A stretch of DNA of 64,000 nucleotides from Ferrimonas sediminum (GTDB lineage: Bacteria > Pseudomonadota > Gammaproteobacteria > Enterobacterales > Shewanellaceae), in assembly GCF_900100175.1 (NCBI RefSeq), contig NZ_FNEM01000007.1:62001-126000 (forward strand), written 5' to 3'. The position numbers and the translations under genes are program-made. The notes under the pieces are model-generated. The model did not search any database and was not told the DNA's origin. It was given only the letters and a program-made list of their open reading frames with translations. Below are positions 1 through 11,876 of this stretch, one piece after another (the first letter of the stretch is position 1; every line of letters begins with the position of its first letter).

Positions 1-6
1 GTGATA

Positions 7-2313
7 ATGAACAATAAAACCAATGTATCGGTATTAGCATTAGCGCTCGCTAGTGCTATCAGTTTAAGCGCATGTAGTGGTGGGGACGATGGCAAAGATG
101 GTGTCGATGGAGTAACCGGTGGTGTAGGTTTACCTGGCTCGCAAGGTTTACCAGCTGGCTCATTTGTCGATACAGTCGATGATGCTGCCGACTTAGTATT
201 AACATTAGCACCAACAGATATTGTAGTTACAGGCACCGAACCATTTGCCGTTAAATTTACTGCAAGTGGCAAGAATGCGAAGGGCGATATGGTGCCTTTC
301 GTTGGCCTAGACAAGGTTGCCTTCTATGTCACAAACCTGCGCGAAAACACCGCAGTCACTGGCGCGCCAATGCAGTGGTCTAACAATGCGTTAGTCAATG
401 AGTTTGGTTCGAGCATGTATTGTACGCCTGAAGGTACAGCTACCGCTCGTGGAGGTTCTGTTGTTGATGCCTGTACTTTGGTTGAAGATGCTGAAAGCCC
501 AGGTACTTATACCGGTACTTGGGAGCATGATGGTAATGCGCCTGTAGTGGTTGCCGATGGCGATCCGAATAGCATGTTCAGAGTCATGGTTCGGACCTAC
601 AATGTGGTTGATACTTCAGGTGTCGAGATAAGTGACAAGGTATTGTCAGCTCCAGTTGATTTTATTCCTGCAACGGGAGAGCTAGCGATATCGGCAAAAG
701 ATTTAGTTGCAAATGCGACATGTATTCAATGTCACAGTGAAATTGCGGGCTATGGAGAAGGTTATCAGCGCATCGCTAATATTGATGCACATCATAATTA
801 TCAACAGGTTGAAAACTGTATCGCCTGCCATAACCCTGCTAATGCCGCTGACTCTGAATATACAGAATTAGGATTTAACATTGATTTTGGGCCTATGGTT
901 CATACCATTCACTCTGGTGCTTATAATGCAGAATCGGGTGCGCTAACGGGTGAAGCATTAGAGATGTTCGGAAACATTGGTTCCCCCAATGATCTGGCTG
1001 ACTGTACTAGCTGTCACCAAAGTGATCAGGGCTGGAACGATAATATCTATGCCCAAGCGTGTGTGGGTTGTCATATGGCGGTGAACTTCGAGACTGGCGA
1101 AGGTCACTCAGAGTTTAACCTAGCCCAGGCTGATGATAGCCAGTGTATGGCTTGTCATGGTGCTGGCGATCTTAGTCCTGCTATTGCCCATAAAATTGGA
1201 AAACGTGCAGCGGCCATCGCAGCGCTTGAAGTCAACGTCAGCGATATCTCTTACATTGAAGGTGCTGCCATCGATGATGTAGATTCAATCTCTGTTATTT
1301 TGGAAGTGAAGTTTGACGGTCAAGCTGTTGCCGAGGGGTTTGATTTTACTGATTATGCAATGCCATCGAAGCATGGCGGTTACCTTGCTGATATTATGGT
1401 TGGAACCGTAGATTCGGTAGGTTTTATCACGGAAAAATTCCAGATGAGTCTTAACGGAGTGAAAGCTGACATCGATGGTAAGGTTACCTTAACTAAAATT
1501 GGTGATTTAGATCTCGACGGTGAAAGTTTATATCTCACATCATCCATTCTCCTTTGTAACGATAAAGCAGGCGAATTATCCGCATGTGATGGGAGTGAGT
1601 ATCAGAATCGTATTTCCGTGGCGATGCCAACATTATATTGGAACCTGGCCGAAGCTGATGGTAGCAAGGCTAATATCGGCCGCTTAAGTCAGCCAGACAT
1701 TATGACAGCATCTGAAGATGGCTGTAATACTTGCCACGGTAATTTGACCAATCATCATTATGGTAACCTTACATTTACCCAGTGTGCCAGCTGTCATAAC
1801 AGTAAAAAATCAGGCTCTTTCTTTAAAAATGTGTATACCCAAACTGGTATTGATGACAGTGGTGAGCCGGTATGGGAAACTATGCCGGATGTCGAATTCA
1901 ATAATCATGATTTGGTTACCGTTGTCCATCGTGCACACAGTGGCATCATGACTCAACCAAACGGTGCAGTTATGTATCGAGATGCCAATAACGAACTGGT
2001 TAACTACCCCGCAGTGCAGACTGATTGTAGTGCCTGTCATAAAGAAGACGCTAAATTGTTCGCTGACGACGGTGGCCTAACTTCTGGTAAACGTGCGATT
2101 GCAGTTGATGACAATGCATTCATCTCACCAGTAGCAGAGGCTTGCCGTTCATGTCACGCCCATGCAAATCCAGCCGCATACGCACACTTCAGAAGCAATG
2201 GCGCGACAACGCTTGAAGATATGGCTACAACTGCCGATCTGCCTATAGAGTCTTGTGCAACGTGTCATGCTGAAGGTAAGACCTACGGTGTAGATAAGGT
2301 ACACGGAAGCTAA
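7..2313 (+). CDS. OmcA/MtrC-family decahaem c-type cytochrome (outer-membrane lipoprotein)
   Basis: Probable cell-surface cytochrome; family members in Shewanella pass respiratory electrons to extracellular acceptors such as Fe(III) and Mn(IV) oxides. The signal peptide ends in a lipobox (LSAC, lipidated Cys at residue 23), followed by a Gly/Asp-rich collagen-like stretch. Ten CxxCH haem motifs begin near residues 239, 271, 333, 352, 380 and 573, 593, 674, 713, 750: two pentahaem domains with a haem-free segment between, as usual for the family. Length (768 aa) also fits. ATG at 7 was preferred to the in-frame GTG at 1. Promoter and any mtrA/mtrB partners lie outside the window. Base composition is clearly more AT-rich than the genes after base 2647, suggesting horizontal transfer. 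Specific acceptor cannot be told. Confidence 0.93.
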   Translation: MNNKTNVSVLALALASAISLSACSGGDDGKDGVDGVTGGVGLPGSQGLPAGSFVDTVDDAADLVLTLAPTDIVVTGTEPFAVKFTASGKNAKGDMVPFVGLDKVAFYVTNLRENTAVTGAPMQWSNNALVNEFGSSMYCTPEGTATARGGSVVDACTLVEDAESPGTYTGTWEHDGNAPVVVADGDPNSMFRVMVRTYNVVDTSGVEISDKVLSAPVDFIPATGELAISAKDLVANATCIQCHSEIAGYGEGYQRIANIDAHHNYQQVENCIACHNPANAADSEYTELGFNIDFGPMVHTIHSGAYNAESGALTGEALEMFGNIGSPNDLADCTSCHQSDQGWNDNIYAQACVGCHMAVNFETGEGHSEFNLAQADDSQCMACHGAGDLSPAIAHKIGKRAAAIAALEVNVSDISYIEGAAIDDVDSISVILEVKFDGQAVAEGFDFTDYAMPSKHGGYLADIMVGTVDSVGFITEKFQMSLNGVKADIDGKVTLTKIGDLDLDGESLYLTSSILLCNDKAGELSACDGSEYQNRISVAMPTLYWNLAEADGSKANIGRLSQPDIMTASEDGCNTCHGNLTNHHYGNLTFTQCASCHNSKKSGSFFKNVYTQTGIDDSGEPVWETMPDVEFNNHDLVTVVHRAHSGIMTQPNGAVMYRDANNELVNYPAVQTDCSACHKEDAKLFADDGGLTSGKRAIAVDDNAFISPVAEACRSCHAHANPAAYAHFRSNGATTLEDMATTADLPIESCATCHAEGKTYGVDKVHGS

Positions 2314-2370
2314 GTGATGCTCCCTATGGGTTTACCCTGCAAGGGCCCATAACTGTATTGCATTTTAATT

Positions 2371-2393
2371 GGGGGCCTCTGAGCCCCTTTTTT
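2371..2393 (+). terminator. Rho-independent terminator after the decahaem cytochrome
   Basis: GGGGC / GCCCC stem around a six-base loop, followed by TTTTTT, 58 nt after the cytochrome stop codon. Confidence 0.8.
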
Positions 2394-2522
2394 GTATTGG
2401 AAATGTCGCCGTAATAGTCATAAAGGTTCAGCTACGTTACCGCATTTAGCTAATCAAATTCTTCCTAGATAAATTTTAATTATCAAGAGCAGGTGTAAAC
2501 CTCAGCTAAAATAAACTTCATA

Positions 2523-2555
2523 AAAAAAGAGCACCACTTTCGTGATGCTCTTTTT
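2523..2555. terminator. Bidirectional terminator, probably ending gcvP
   Basis: Near-perfect hairpin with a stem of about 14 bp (AAAAAGAGCA... pairing with ...TGCTCTTTTT) and a four-base loop. It has A-runs on the left and T-runs on the right, so it can act on either strand. It is about 90 nt beyond the gcvP stop on the minus strand. Confidence 0.8.
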
Positions 2556-2571
2556 ATGACTTCAAATTAGA

Positions 2572-2630
2572 GTTTCCAACTTGATTTGCAGTCTCCAACT
2601 ACATATCACCGGTTTCCAACTTGATATGAC
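2572..2630. repeat. Three imperfect direct repeats of GTTTCCAACTTGAT
   Basis: Copies begin at 2572, 2591 and 2612 (spacing 19 and 21 bp). The middle copy is degenerate (GTCTCCAACTACAT); the third extends to GTTTCCAACTTGATATGAC. They sit exactly where AT-rich DNA gives way to GC-rich DNA. Multiple short terminal repeats are typical of IS21-family ends, so this may be an insertion-sequence scar, but no transposase is present here. Confidence 0.55.
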
Positions 2631-2646
2631 GTGATCAACCCTGCAA

Positions 2647-5529
<2,883 letters not shown>

Positions 5530-5584
5530 TATCCAAAATCCTTGTTCTGCCAGCGTGGTAGGGTCGCGGCACAGATAAGAAGAC

Positions 5585-5608
5585 AAAAGCCCCTCTGCGG
5601 GGGCTTTT
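5585..5608 (-). terminator. Hairpin between gcvH and gcvP (possible attenuator)
   Basis: Nine-base-pair stem AAAAGCCCC / GGGGCTTTT, loop about six bases. On the minus strand the stem ends in TTTT and a pyrimidine-rich stretch. It lies 12 nt after the gcvH stop and 56 nt before the gcvP start, so it may reduce readthrough into gcvP. Confidence 0.65.
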
Positions 5609-5619
5609 TTTATTGTTGT

Positions 5620-6009
5620 TTATTCGTCGTCGATCACGGTCTGGTAGGCTTCTGCGTCCAGCAGACCGGCCAGCTCAGACTCGTCGGTGATTTTCACCCG
5701 GAACAACCAACCGTCGCCAAACGGGTCGCTGTTGACCTGCTCGGGGGCGTCTTCCAGCTCTTCGTTAATGGCGACCACTTCACCGGTCAGCGGTGAGTAG
5801 ACGTCTGACGCCGCCTTCACCGACTCCGCCACGGCGCAGTCTTCACCGGCATTCACTTCGTCACCCACGTCCGGCAGGTCCACAAACACCATGTCACCGA
5901 GCAGCTCCTGGGCGTGCTCGGTAATGCCGATGGTGTACTCGTTGTCGCCCTCAGCACGCACCCACTCGTGGGAGTTGGTGTACTTGAGTTCAGATGGAAT
6001 ATTGCTCAT
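5620..6009 (-). CDS. gcvH: Glycine cleavage system H protein
   Basis: Small lipoyl carrier protein that shuttles the aminomethyl group from GcvP to GcvT and on to GcvL. At 129 aa it has the standard length. The lipoylated lysine is K65 in the motif ESVKAASD, matching K64 of E. coli GcvH. It lies 25 nt downstream of gcvT, consistent with one transcript; a hairpin at 5585-5608 separates it from gcvP. Confidence 0.97.
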   Translation of the reverse strand: MSNIPSELKYTNSHEWVRAEGDNEYTIGITEHAQELLGDMVFVDLPDVGDEVNAGEDCAVAESVKAASDVYSPLTGEVVAINEELEDAPEQVNSDPFGDGWLFRVKITDESELAGLLDAEAYQTVIDDE

Positions 6010-6034
6010 TGTTGTGTTTCCCCATCAATGTGTC

Positions 6035-7129
6035 TTAAAACGCTTGTTTTCCATTACGTACGAAGCTGGGCTTGATCACGCGAACCGTTACCCGCTTTTT
6101 ACGCATCTCCACTTCGACCTGTTCACCCACACTGCGAGGCACCCGCGCCATGGCGATGGAGTACCCCAGAGTCGGAGAGAAACTGCCAGAGGTAATGACC
6201 CCCTGCTGTTCAACGCCGGCGGCATCGGTAAAGAACACCTTGAGGCCGCTGCGAAGCACGCCTTTGTCGGTCATCACCAGGCCAACCAGCTTGTCGGTTC
6301 CCTCTGCCTTGACGCCAGCCAGGGCATCACGGCCAATAAAATCGCGCTCCTGGGGTTCCCAGGCCACCGTCCAGCCCATGTTGGCCGCCAGTGGATTCAC
6401 GCTTTCATCCATGTCCTGACCATACAGGTTCATGCCCGCTTCCAGTCGCAGGGTGTCTCGAGCACCCAGGCCTGCGGGTTTGACACCAGCCTGCAGCAGT
6501 TGTTGCCACAGATCCGCCGCCTGTGCAGAAGGTACCATGATCTCGTAGCCCGCTTCGCCGGTGTAGCCGGTGGTGGCCAGGAACAGATCGCCGGCCTGCA
6601 CGCCAAAGAAGGGCTTCATTCCCTCTACCATCGCCTGTTGCTCGGCAGACAAGACCGTGGCGGTGCGTTCGATCGCCTTGGGCCCCTGGACGGCGATCAT
6701 CGCCAGATCCGGCAGCTCAGACACCGTCACCTCGAACCCGGCCGCCTGACGACCGATCCACTCCAGGTCTTTTTCGCGGGTGGCGGAGTTCACCACCATG
6801 CGGTAATGGGTGTCACTCAGGTAGTAGGTGATGAGATCGTCGATGACCCCACCCTGCTCATTGAGCATACCACCATAGAGGGCTTTGCCCGCCACCGTCA
6901 GTTTGGCCACGTCGTTGGCCAGCAGTTTGCGCAGGAAGGGTTTGGCCTCGGCACCGGTGATGTCGACCACGGTCATGTGGGACACGTCAAACATGCCGGC
7001 GTCGGTACGCACCTGATGATGTTCTTCAACCTGGGAGCCGTAGTTGATCGGCATCTCCCAACCGTGGAAATCCACCATCTTGGCATTGGACTCCAGGTGC
7101 TTAGCGTAGAGTACGGTTTGATTCGCCAT
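6035..7129 (-). CDS. gcvT: Aminomethyltransferase, T protein of the glycine cleavage system
   Basis: Tetrahydrofolate-dependent enzyme that releases ammonia from the aminomethyl-lipoyl group on GcvH and makes 5,10-methylene-THF. The 364-aa protein begins [21 protein letters not shown] and contains the typical [12 protein letters not shown] and DVSHM segments. It is the first gene of gcvTHP. Its start is 94 nt from the stop of ubiI, a space containing a good -10 element (TATAAT on the minus strand) but too short for a tandem glycine riboswitch. Confidence 0.96.
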   Translation of the reverse strand: MANQTVLYAKHLESNAKMVDFHGWEMPINYGSQVEEHHQVRTDAGMFDVSHMTVVDITGAEAKPFLRKLLANDVAKLTVAGKALYGGMLNEQGGVIDDLITYYLSDTHYRMVVNSATREKDLEWIGRQAAGFEVTVSELPDLAMIAVQGPKAIERTATVLSAEQQAMVEGMKPFFGVQAGDLFLATTGYTGEAGYEIMVPSAQAADLWQQLLQAGVKPAGLGARDTLRLEAGMNLYGQDMDESVNPLAANMGWTVAWEPQERDFIGRDALAGVKAEGTDKLVGLVMTDKGVLRSGLKVFFTDAAGVEQQGVITSGSFSPTLGYSIAMARVPRSVGEQVEVEMRKKRVTVRVIKPSFVRNGKQAF

Positions 7130-7190
7130 CTGTGTTCCTTGTCTGGCTTTTTGCCCTTTTGTGATCAGGGTCTATTTAGGGGTTGGGCGC

Positions 7191-7221
7191 ATTATACCCA
7201 ACCCTTCTGGTTTGTATACAA
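7191..7221 (-). promoter_or_regulatory. Likely gcvTHP promoter
   Basis: On the minus strand there is a perfect TATAAT (7196-7191) and a weaker -35 TTGTAT (7221-7216) with a longish 19-bp spacer. The -10 lies in the loop region of an 8-bp inverted repeat GGGTTGGG/CCCAACCC (7180-7204), which could serve as operator or as terminator stem for ubiI. Confidence 0.5.
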
Positions 7222-7223
7222 TT

Positions 7224-8420
7224 TCACCGTAAGTTGGTGGTGGCAACCCCTAGGGCTTGCTCAATAAACTTCCGCTTTAATCCAGGGATTCGGTTAACCA
7301 GCGCCAATCCGATGTCGCGAACGCCCTTTTTAACAGGATCTTGTCCTGCGAACAGCCACTTGAATCCGGACATGGCGGCGATCATCTCCTGAGCCGCGGC
7401 TTTACGGGGGCGGGCATAGCGCTGCAGCACCCGCAGGTCACCAATATCCCGTCCTTTGCCGACCGCGTCCTTGATCACGCTCACCAAATGCTCACTGTCG
7501 GCCAGTCCCAGGTTCACTCCCTGGCCCGCCAGTGGGTGGATGGTGTGGGCGGCATCGCCCACCAGCGCCAGCCGTGGCAACACAAAGTCCCAGGCATAAC
7601 GCATGGTCAACGGAATGGCCAGACGATCGCTGACCACCTCCACCTTACCCAGTGCCGCTTCGCTGGCCAGGGTAATGCGCTGACAAAACGCCTCGGCGTC
7701 ACACTCGGTCAACTCCTGCGCCTGCTCCGGCGGCAGTGACCAGACGATGGAGCACTGGTTGGGATTCGGCAACGGCAACAGCGCCAGCGGTCCCTGCGGC
7801 AGAAACACCTGGCGGGCGATGCCTTCATGGGGACGACTGCACTGCACCGTGGCCACCAAGCCATGATGACCGTAGTCGCGGAAGCTCAGCGGCACATTGA
7901 GCTGCTGCCGCAACCAGGAGTTGGCACCGTCGGCAGCCACCAACAGCCGGGCACTGAGCATGCCGCCGTCGGCCAGGGTGATCCAGGCTTCGTGCTCGCC
8001 AAAGGCCACCGACTGCGGTGCTCCGAAAAAGCACTTGATGTTGGCATCGTGCTCCGCCTGCTGCCACAGCGCATGGGCAATCACCCGGTTTTCGATGATG
8101 TGGCCCAGATCCGGCTGGTTGTAATCGCTGGCATCAAACTCGATGTTGCCGATGCTGTCTTTGTCCCACACCTTCATGCCGGTGTACGCCGACAGCCGCT
8201 GCGGCGACATCCGCTGCCAGGCACCGAGCTGACGCAGATACAACTCGCTGGCCCGGTTGATGGCACTGACCCGAACGTCATAGGGACCGCTGGCCGCCTC
8301 CGGTTTAGCGCGGTCAATCACCGCCACCGAAATGCCGGCCCGGGCCAACCCCAGCGCCGTGGCCATGCCCACCATGCCACCCCCGACAATTGCGACCTGT
8401 ACCGACTGAGCCATTACCAT
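7224..8420 (-). CDS. ubiI: FAD-dependent 2-octaprenylphenol hydroxylase (UbiI/VisC type)
   Basis: Flavoprotein monooxygenase of ubiquinone synthesis; UbiI performs C5 ring hydroxylation. The N-terminal Rossmann motif GGGMVGMATALGLARAG and the later FAD motif LVGDAAHTIHPLAGQGVNLG place it in the UbiH/F/I family. Order pepP-ubiH-this gene is that of E. coli, where the third gene is ubiI. ATG at 8420 is preceded by AAGGA seven bases upstream, and its first codons overlap the end of ubiH, suggesting translational coupling. UbiF-like activity cannot be excluded from sequence alone. 398 aa. Confidence 0.88.
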   Translation of the reverse strand: MVMAQSVQVAIVGGGMVGMATALGLARAGISVAVIDRAKPEAASGPYDVRVSAINRASELYLRQLGAWQRMSPQRLSAYTGMKVWDKDSIGNIEFDASDYNQPDLGHIIENRVIAHALWQQAEHDANIKCFFGAPQSVAFGEHEAWITLADGGMLSARLLVAADGANSWLRQQLNVPLSFRDYGHHGLVATVQCSRPHEGIARQVFLPQGPLALLPLPNPNQCSIVWSLPPEQAQELTECDAEAFCQRITLASEAALGKVEVVSDRLAIPLTMRYAWDFVLPRLALVGDAAHTIHPLAGQGVNLGLADSEHLVSVIKDAVGKGRDIGDLRVLQRYARPRKAAAQEMIAAMSGFKWLFAGQDPVKKGVRDIGLALVNRIPGLKRKFIEQALGVATTNLR

Positions 8421-9634
8421 TGTGCTTTCCTTACTGACGAACGTTGCCCCATGGTCTGGGATACCAGTCCCTGAGCCAGGGTGGGCATCCAATCCATGGC
8501 CATCAGCCCAAGATTGCGACCCACCTGCAGCACAGGGTTGTTGTTAGAGAACAGCTTCACCAGGCCATTGGTGAGGCTGACAGTGCGTTCCACGTCGGCC
8601 TGACGGGCGCACCAGTAATCGTCCAGTACCGAGAAGGCACCGGGATCCGCCTGCTGCTGCAGGCTTTGGTCCAATCGCTGAGACAGGGTCATGACATCGC
8701 GCAGACCCAGATTGAAACCCTGACCGGCGATGGGGTGAAGCGTTTGAGCGGCATTGCCGATGAGCACCACCCGGTGATGCACCGGCTTGCAGACCCGCTG
8801 CAGGACCAGTGGGTAGCTGGCGCGCTTGCCCACCTTCTCCACTGGCCCCAGGCGAAAACCAAAGGCACGCTGTAATTCGGCCGCAAACGCCGCATCGCTG
8901 AGCTGCAAAATGCGCTCTGCCTGCAGCTGGCTGCGTACCCACACCAGAGAGTAGCGGCCGTCGCTCATCGGCAGCAGGGCCAGTGGCCCTTCATCGGTAA
9001 AGCGTTCAAAAGCGGTGGCGCCGGCCTCGGCCATGCGCACATTGGCGATCACCGCCACCTGCTGATAGTCGCTGCGCTGAAGTGGCAGATTCAGTTGCTG
9101 GCGAACCAATGACGAACCGCCATCGGCGGCCACCACCAATCCCGCCTTCAGTGCCTGGCCCGAGGTCAGAGTCAGCTCGCAGTGATCCCGGTGCTGCGTC
9201 ATCGACACCAGTTGCTCCGGACAATGAACCTGCACCTGAGTATCAACCAGCGCCCGGTGCAGCGCCGGCCCGACCCGCTCCAGCTCCACCACCTGACCGA
9301 GGGCATCCACCCCCTGCTCGGCGGCGCTCATCCGCACCTGGCCCCAGTGACCGCGGTCGCTGACATGAATGGTATCGATGGCCGCCGCGCCACTGGCCAG
9401 GGATGGCCACAGCCCCAACTGCCGGTAGTGCTCCACCGAGCCATAAGCGAGGGCAATGGCGCGGCTGTCGAAGCCGGGATGGTCATCGTCACTGACCGGC
9501 TGGGCTTCAATCAGCGCCACCCGCCAGCGACGCGGCGCCTCGCCGGCAGCGCAAAACTCCTGCCGCGCCAGGGCCAACGCCAGAGTCGTGCCGGCCATGC
9601 CGCCACCCACAATTGCAATATCAACCTGTTCCAT
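8414..9634 (-). CDS. ubiH: 2-octaprenyl-6-methoxyphenol hydroxylase
   Basis: FAD monooxygenase for C1 hydroxylation in ubiquinone biosynthesis. The protein starts MEQVDIAIVGGGMAGTTLAL (dinucleotide-binding fold) and carries GNAAQTLHPIAGQGFNLG, where Asn replaces the usual Asp of the GD motif exactly as in E. coli UbiH. The start at 9634 (406 aa) is preferred to an in-frame GTG at 9661 because it begins at the conserved beta strand. It overlaps the start of ubiI and follows pepP by about 50 nt. Confidence 0.92.
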   Translation of the reverse strand: MEQVDIAIVGGGMAGTTLALALARQEFCAAGEAPRRWRVALIEAQPVSDDDHPGFDSRAIALAYGSVEHYRQLGLWPSLASGAAAIDTIHVSDRGHWGQVRMSAAEQGVDALGQVVELERVGPALHRALVDTQVQVHCPEQLVSMTQHRDHCELTLTSGQALKAGLVVAADGGSSLVRQQLNLPLQRSDYQQVAVIANVRMAEAGATAFERFTDEGPLALLPMSDGRYSLVWVRSQLQAERILQLSDAAFAAELQRAFGFRLGPVEKVGKRASYPLVLQRVCKPVHHRVVLIGNAAQTLHPIAGQGFNLGLRDVMTLSQRLDQSLQQQADPGAFSVLDDYWCARQADVERTVSLTNGLVKLFSNNNPVLQVGRNLGLMAMDWMPTLAQGLVSQTMGQRSSVRKAQW

Positions 9635-9685
9635 CACGTACTGTCCGTAGTGTGCGTCCACAGCGGCCGATGACCGCCGCAGCCT

Positions 9686-10987
9686 TTACATGGCCATGAT
9701 GGCCTCAATCTCGTCGATCTCTTTGGCCACCGAGGCGGTCAGCACCCGGTGACCGTCCTCAGTCACCAGCACATCGTCTTCCACTCGAATGCCGATGCCG
9801 CGCCAGCGGGGATCCACCTCGGCATCGGGACCAATATACAACCCGGGCTCAATGGTCAGTACCATGCCAGGCTCCAACGGACGGCTGCGATCCGGGCTGT
9901 GGTAATCACCCACATCGTGAACATCGATGCCGATCCAGTGCCCCAGGCCATGCATGTAATACGCCTTGTAGGCCTCGTCGGCGATCAGGGTTTCGACGTC
10001 GCCCTCCATGATCCCCAGCGCCACCAGGCCACCCACCATGATCTGCAGCACCCTGTGGTTGGCATCCTTGATGGAGACCCCGGGCTTAATCATCTCGATG
10101 GCGGCTTTCTCCGCTTCCAGCACCAGGCTGTACAGCGCTTTCTGGTCGTCGCTAAAACGACCATTAACGGGGAAGGTGCGAGTGATGTCCGCCGCATAAC
10201 CCTGATATTCACAACCGGCGTCGATCAACACCAGTTCGCCGTCCCCCATGGGCGCTTCGTTCTCGGTATAGTGCAGAATGCAGGCGTTGTCGCCACTGCC
10301 GACAATGGTGTTGTAGGCCATAAAACGGGCCCCCAACATGGCACAGTGGTGGGCGATCTCCGCCTCCAATTGATACTCGAACATGCCGGGACGGCAGGAT
10401 TGCATCGCCCGAATGTGGGCCTTGGCACTGATCTCACCGGCCTGGGCCATCACCGCCACTTCCGCCTCAGACTTATGCAGACGCATCTCATGCAACTGCG
10501 GGCGCAGGTCCAGCATCTGCGACGGCGATTTCAGGCCTCGGCGGCTGCCGCCGCGCAGGGTCGCCAGCAACTCGGCCACCACGGCATCTCCACGAGGACA
10601 CTGGCCCGGCAGGTAGCCCAGGGTATCGCTGCCATTAACCAGATCCGGCAACAACTCCGCCAACTGACCGATGTCGTACGCCTCATCCACCGCCAGTTCT
10701 CCTGGGGCGGCATCGACGCCCAGGCGTCGGCCATGCCAGATCTCCGCCATCTTATCGGTGGGGCGAACAAACAGCACCGTCTCCGGGCTCTGACCCGGAC
10801 GAAGCATCAACACCGCATCGGGCTCATTGAAGCCGGTCAGGTAGAAGAAGTCGCTGTTCTGGCGAAAGTGGTACTCGGTATCATTGGATCGGGTGCTCTC
10901 CTGAGCCGCAAACAGCAACGCCACGCCGCCCTGAGGCAGGGCCTGCAGCAGCTGTTGTCTGTGAGCAACGAAATCCTTGATTTCCAT
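9686..10987 (-). CDS. pepP: Xaa-Pro aminopeptidase P
   Basis: Cytosolic M24B metallopeptidase removing N-terminal residues that precede proline. Dimetal ligands are recognisable: Asp in DAGCEYQGYAADITRTF, His in HGLGHWIGIDVHD, Glu in LTIEPGLYIG and Glu in RVEDDVLVT. Its 433 aa are close to E. coli PepP (441 aa). It lies between the ygfB homologue and ubiH, the order also seen in E. coli, so it is probably cotranscribed with both. Confidence 0.95.
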   Translation of the reverse strand: MEIKDFVAHRQQLLQALPQGGVALLFAAQESTRSNDTEYHFRQNSDFFYLTGFNEPDAVLMLRPGQSPETVLFVRPTDKMAEIWHGRRLGVDAAPGELAVDEAYDIGQLAELLPDLVNGSDTLGYLPGQCPRGDAVVAELLATLRGGSRRGLKSPSQMLDLRPQLHEMRLHKSEAEVAVMAQAGEISAKAHIRAMQSCRPGMFEYQLEAEIAHHCAMLGARFMAYNTIVGSGDNACILHYTENEAPMGDGELVLIDAGCEYQGYAADITRTFPVNGRFSDDQKALYSLVLEAEKAAIEMIKPGVSIKDANHRVLQIMVGGLVALGIMEGDVETLIADEAYKAYYMHGLGHWIGIDVHDVGDYHSPDRSRPLEPGMVLTIEPGLYIGPDAEVDPRWRGIGIRVEDDVLVTEDGHRVLTASVAKEIDEIEAIMAM

Positions 10988-11019
10988 GGGCCTGAATTCC
11001 TATTCCATTGTTGTATTTA

Positions 11020-11580
11020 TCAGTGCAGGGTTTTATCGCCGGGCAGGGTGCCGAACTCCAGCAGGCATTTCCAGCAGGTATCCACCACGTGATCCACCAG
11101 CACCGAAAAGCCCTCGACATTCTCCTCATTGTCTTCCACATCAAACTCGACCTGGGTGATTTCACGCAGATCGCCGAGCATCTCGCCCAGCTCACCTTTG
11201 ACGGTATTGAAAGAGGGCTGCAGCCGGGCCAGCCCCAGGAAGAAGCTCTGAATCCACTCGATCAGCGCTTCCAACCGCTCCGACAGGGCTTCGTCTTCAT
11301 CCGGCAACAGAGGCTGAAACGGCACCTCCGGATCCTCGGACAACCCATTGTCGATGCAGCGGTAAACCTCTTTCATAACCTGCTCGAGTTCGCCGCTGAA
11401 AGGCTGCCCATCATTGGCCAGCTCCAGGAAACTCTTCTGCCACCCTCGCTTGTCCAGACGAATACCGCCACAGACAAGGCCTGTCATCAGGCCATGGAAT
11501 TCACTGGGCAACATGGTCAAGTCTGACCTGTTCAGCGCCGCTTCCAGCTTATTCATCAACAAAGGTGAGTTACATTTCAT
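11020..11580 (-). CDS. YgfB-family UPF0149 protein
   Basis: 186-aa acidic protein of the UPF0149/YgfB family, upstream of pepP as in E. coli ygfB-pepP-ubiH. Family segments seen are LPSEFHGLMTGLVCGG near the N terminus and the Cys-containing VDHVVDTCWKCLLEFG near the C terminus. No enzymatic motif is visible; some YgfB homologues have been linked to gene regulation in Pseudomonas, which need not apply here. The start at 11580 has GGGA nine bases upstream; the alternative Met at residue 9 lacks a ribosome-binding site. Probably first gene of the operon running to ubiI. Confidence 0.88.
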   Translation of the reverse strand: MKCNSPLLMNKLEAALNRSDLTMLPSEFHGLMTGLVCGGIRLDKRGWQKSFLELANDGQPFSGELEQVMKEVYRCIDNGLSEDPEVPFQPLLPDEDEALSERLEALIEWIQSFFLGLARLQPSFNTVKGELGEMLGDLREITQVEFDVEDNEENVEGFSVLVDHVVDTCWKCLLEFGTLPGDKTLH

Positions 11581-11876
11581 GAGTTTAATTCCCGCATTAG
11601 AAGTGAACTCATGCTATCACGGGCAACTGCAACGCTCCATATCTACGCCCCGTTGTCAGCGCCGACACGGTGGTCATCCCCGGGCCAGCGTCCACCGCAG
11701 CCCTTCGCCATGGCGTGAATCAGCTCAGAAACCGCAATCACCAACCCACGCAGCCCCCGTTATCTGTGCTAATCTAGCAATATCAATGCCATTGGCCCGC
11801 ATGACGCACCGCCGGCATTGAACAATTCGTCGCGCCGATATAGAGTCGGCCACCAGTCAGGTTACCGGGAACCAGA
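11581..11876. other. Divergent intergenic region ygfB homologue / zapA
   Basis: About 296 nt between divergently transcribed genes; presumably holds both promoters. A possible zapA -10 (TAATCT, 11770-11775) is visible but no convincing -35. I see no gene or repeat here. Confidence 0.5.

Larger units (their letters stand above)
2314..2646. other. Intergenic stretch between cytochrome and gcvP
   Basis: These 333 bases hold no credible gene. They contain a terminator for the cytochrome (2371-2393), a second bidirectional hairpin (2523-2555) and three short direct repeats (2572-2630). Base composition changes from AT-rich to GC-rich at the right edge of this stretch. Confidence 0.7.

Noticed and set aside
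5530-5586. Longer gcvP start at 5586 (19 extra codons)
   Set aside because: The extension would begin within the gcvH-gcvP hairpin, has no ribosome-binding site, and is not homologous to GcvP N termini, whereas 5529 has AAGGA.
7130-7223. Possible glycine riboswitch before gcvT
   Set aside because: The interval is only 94 nt and shows a promoter and an inverted repeat, not the conserved aptamer cores; a tandem glycine riboswitch would not fit.
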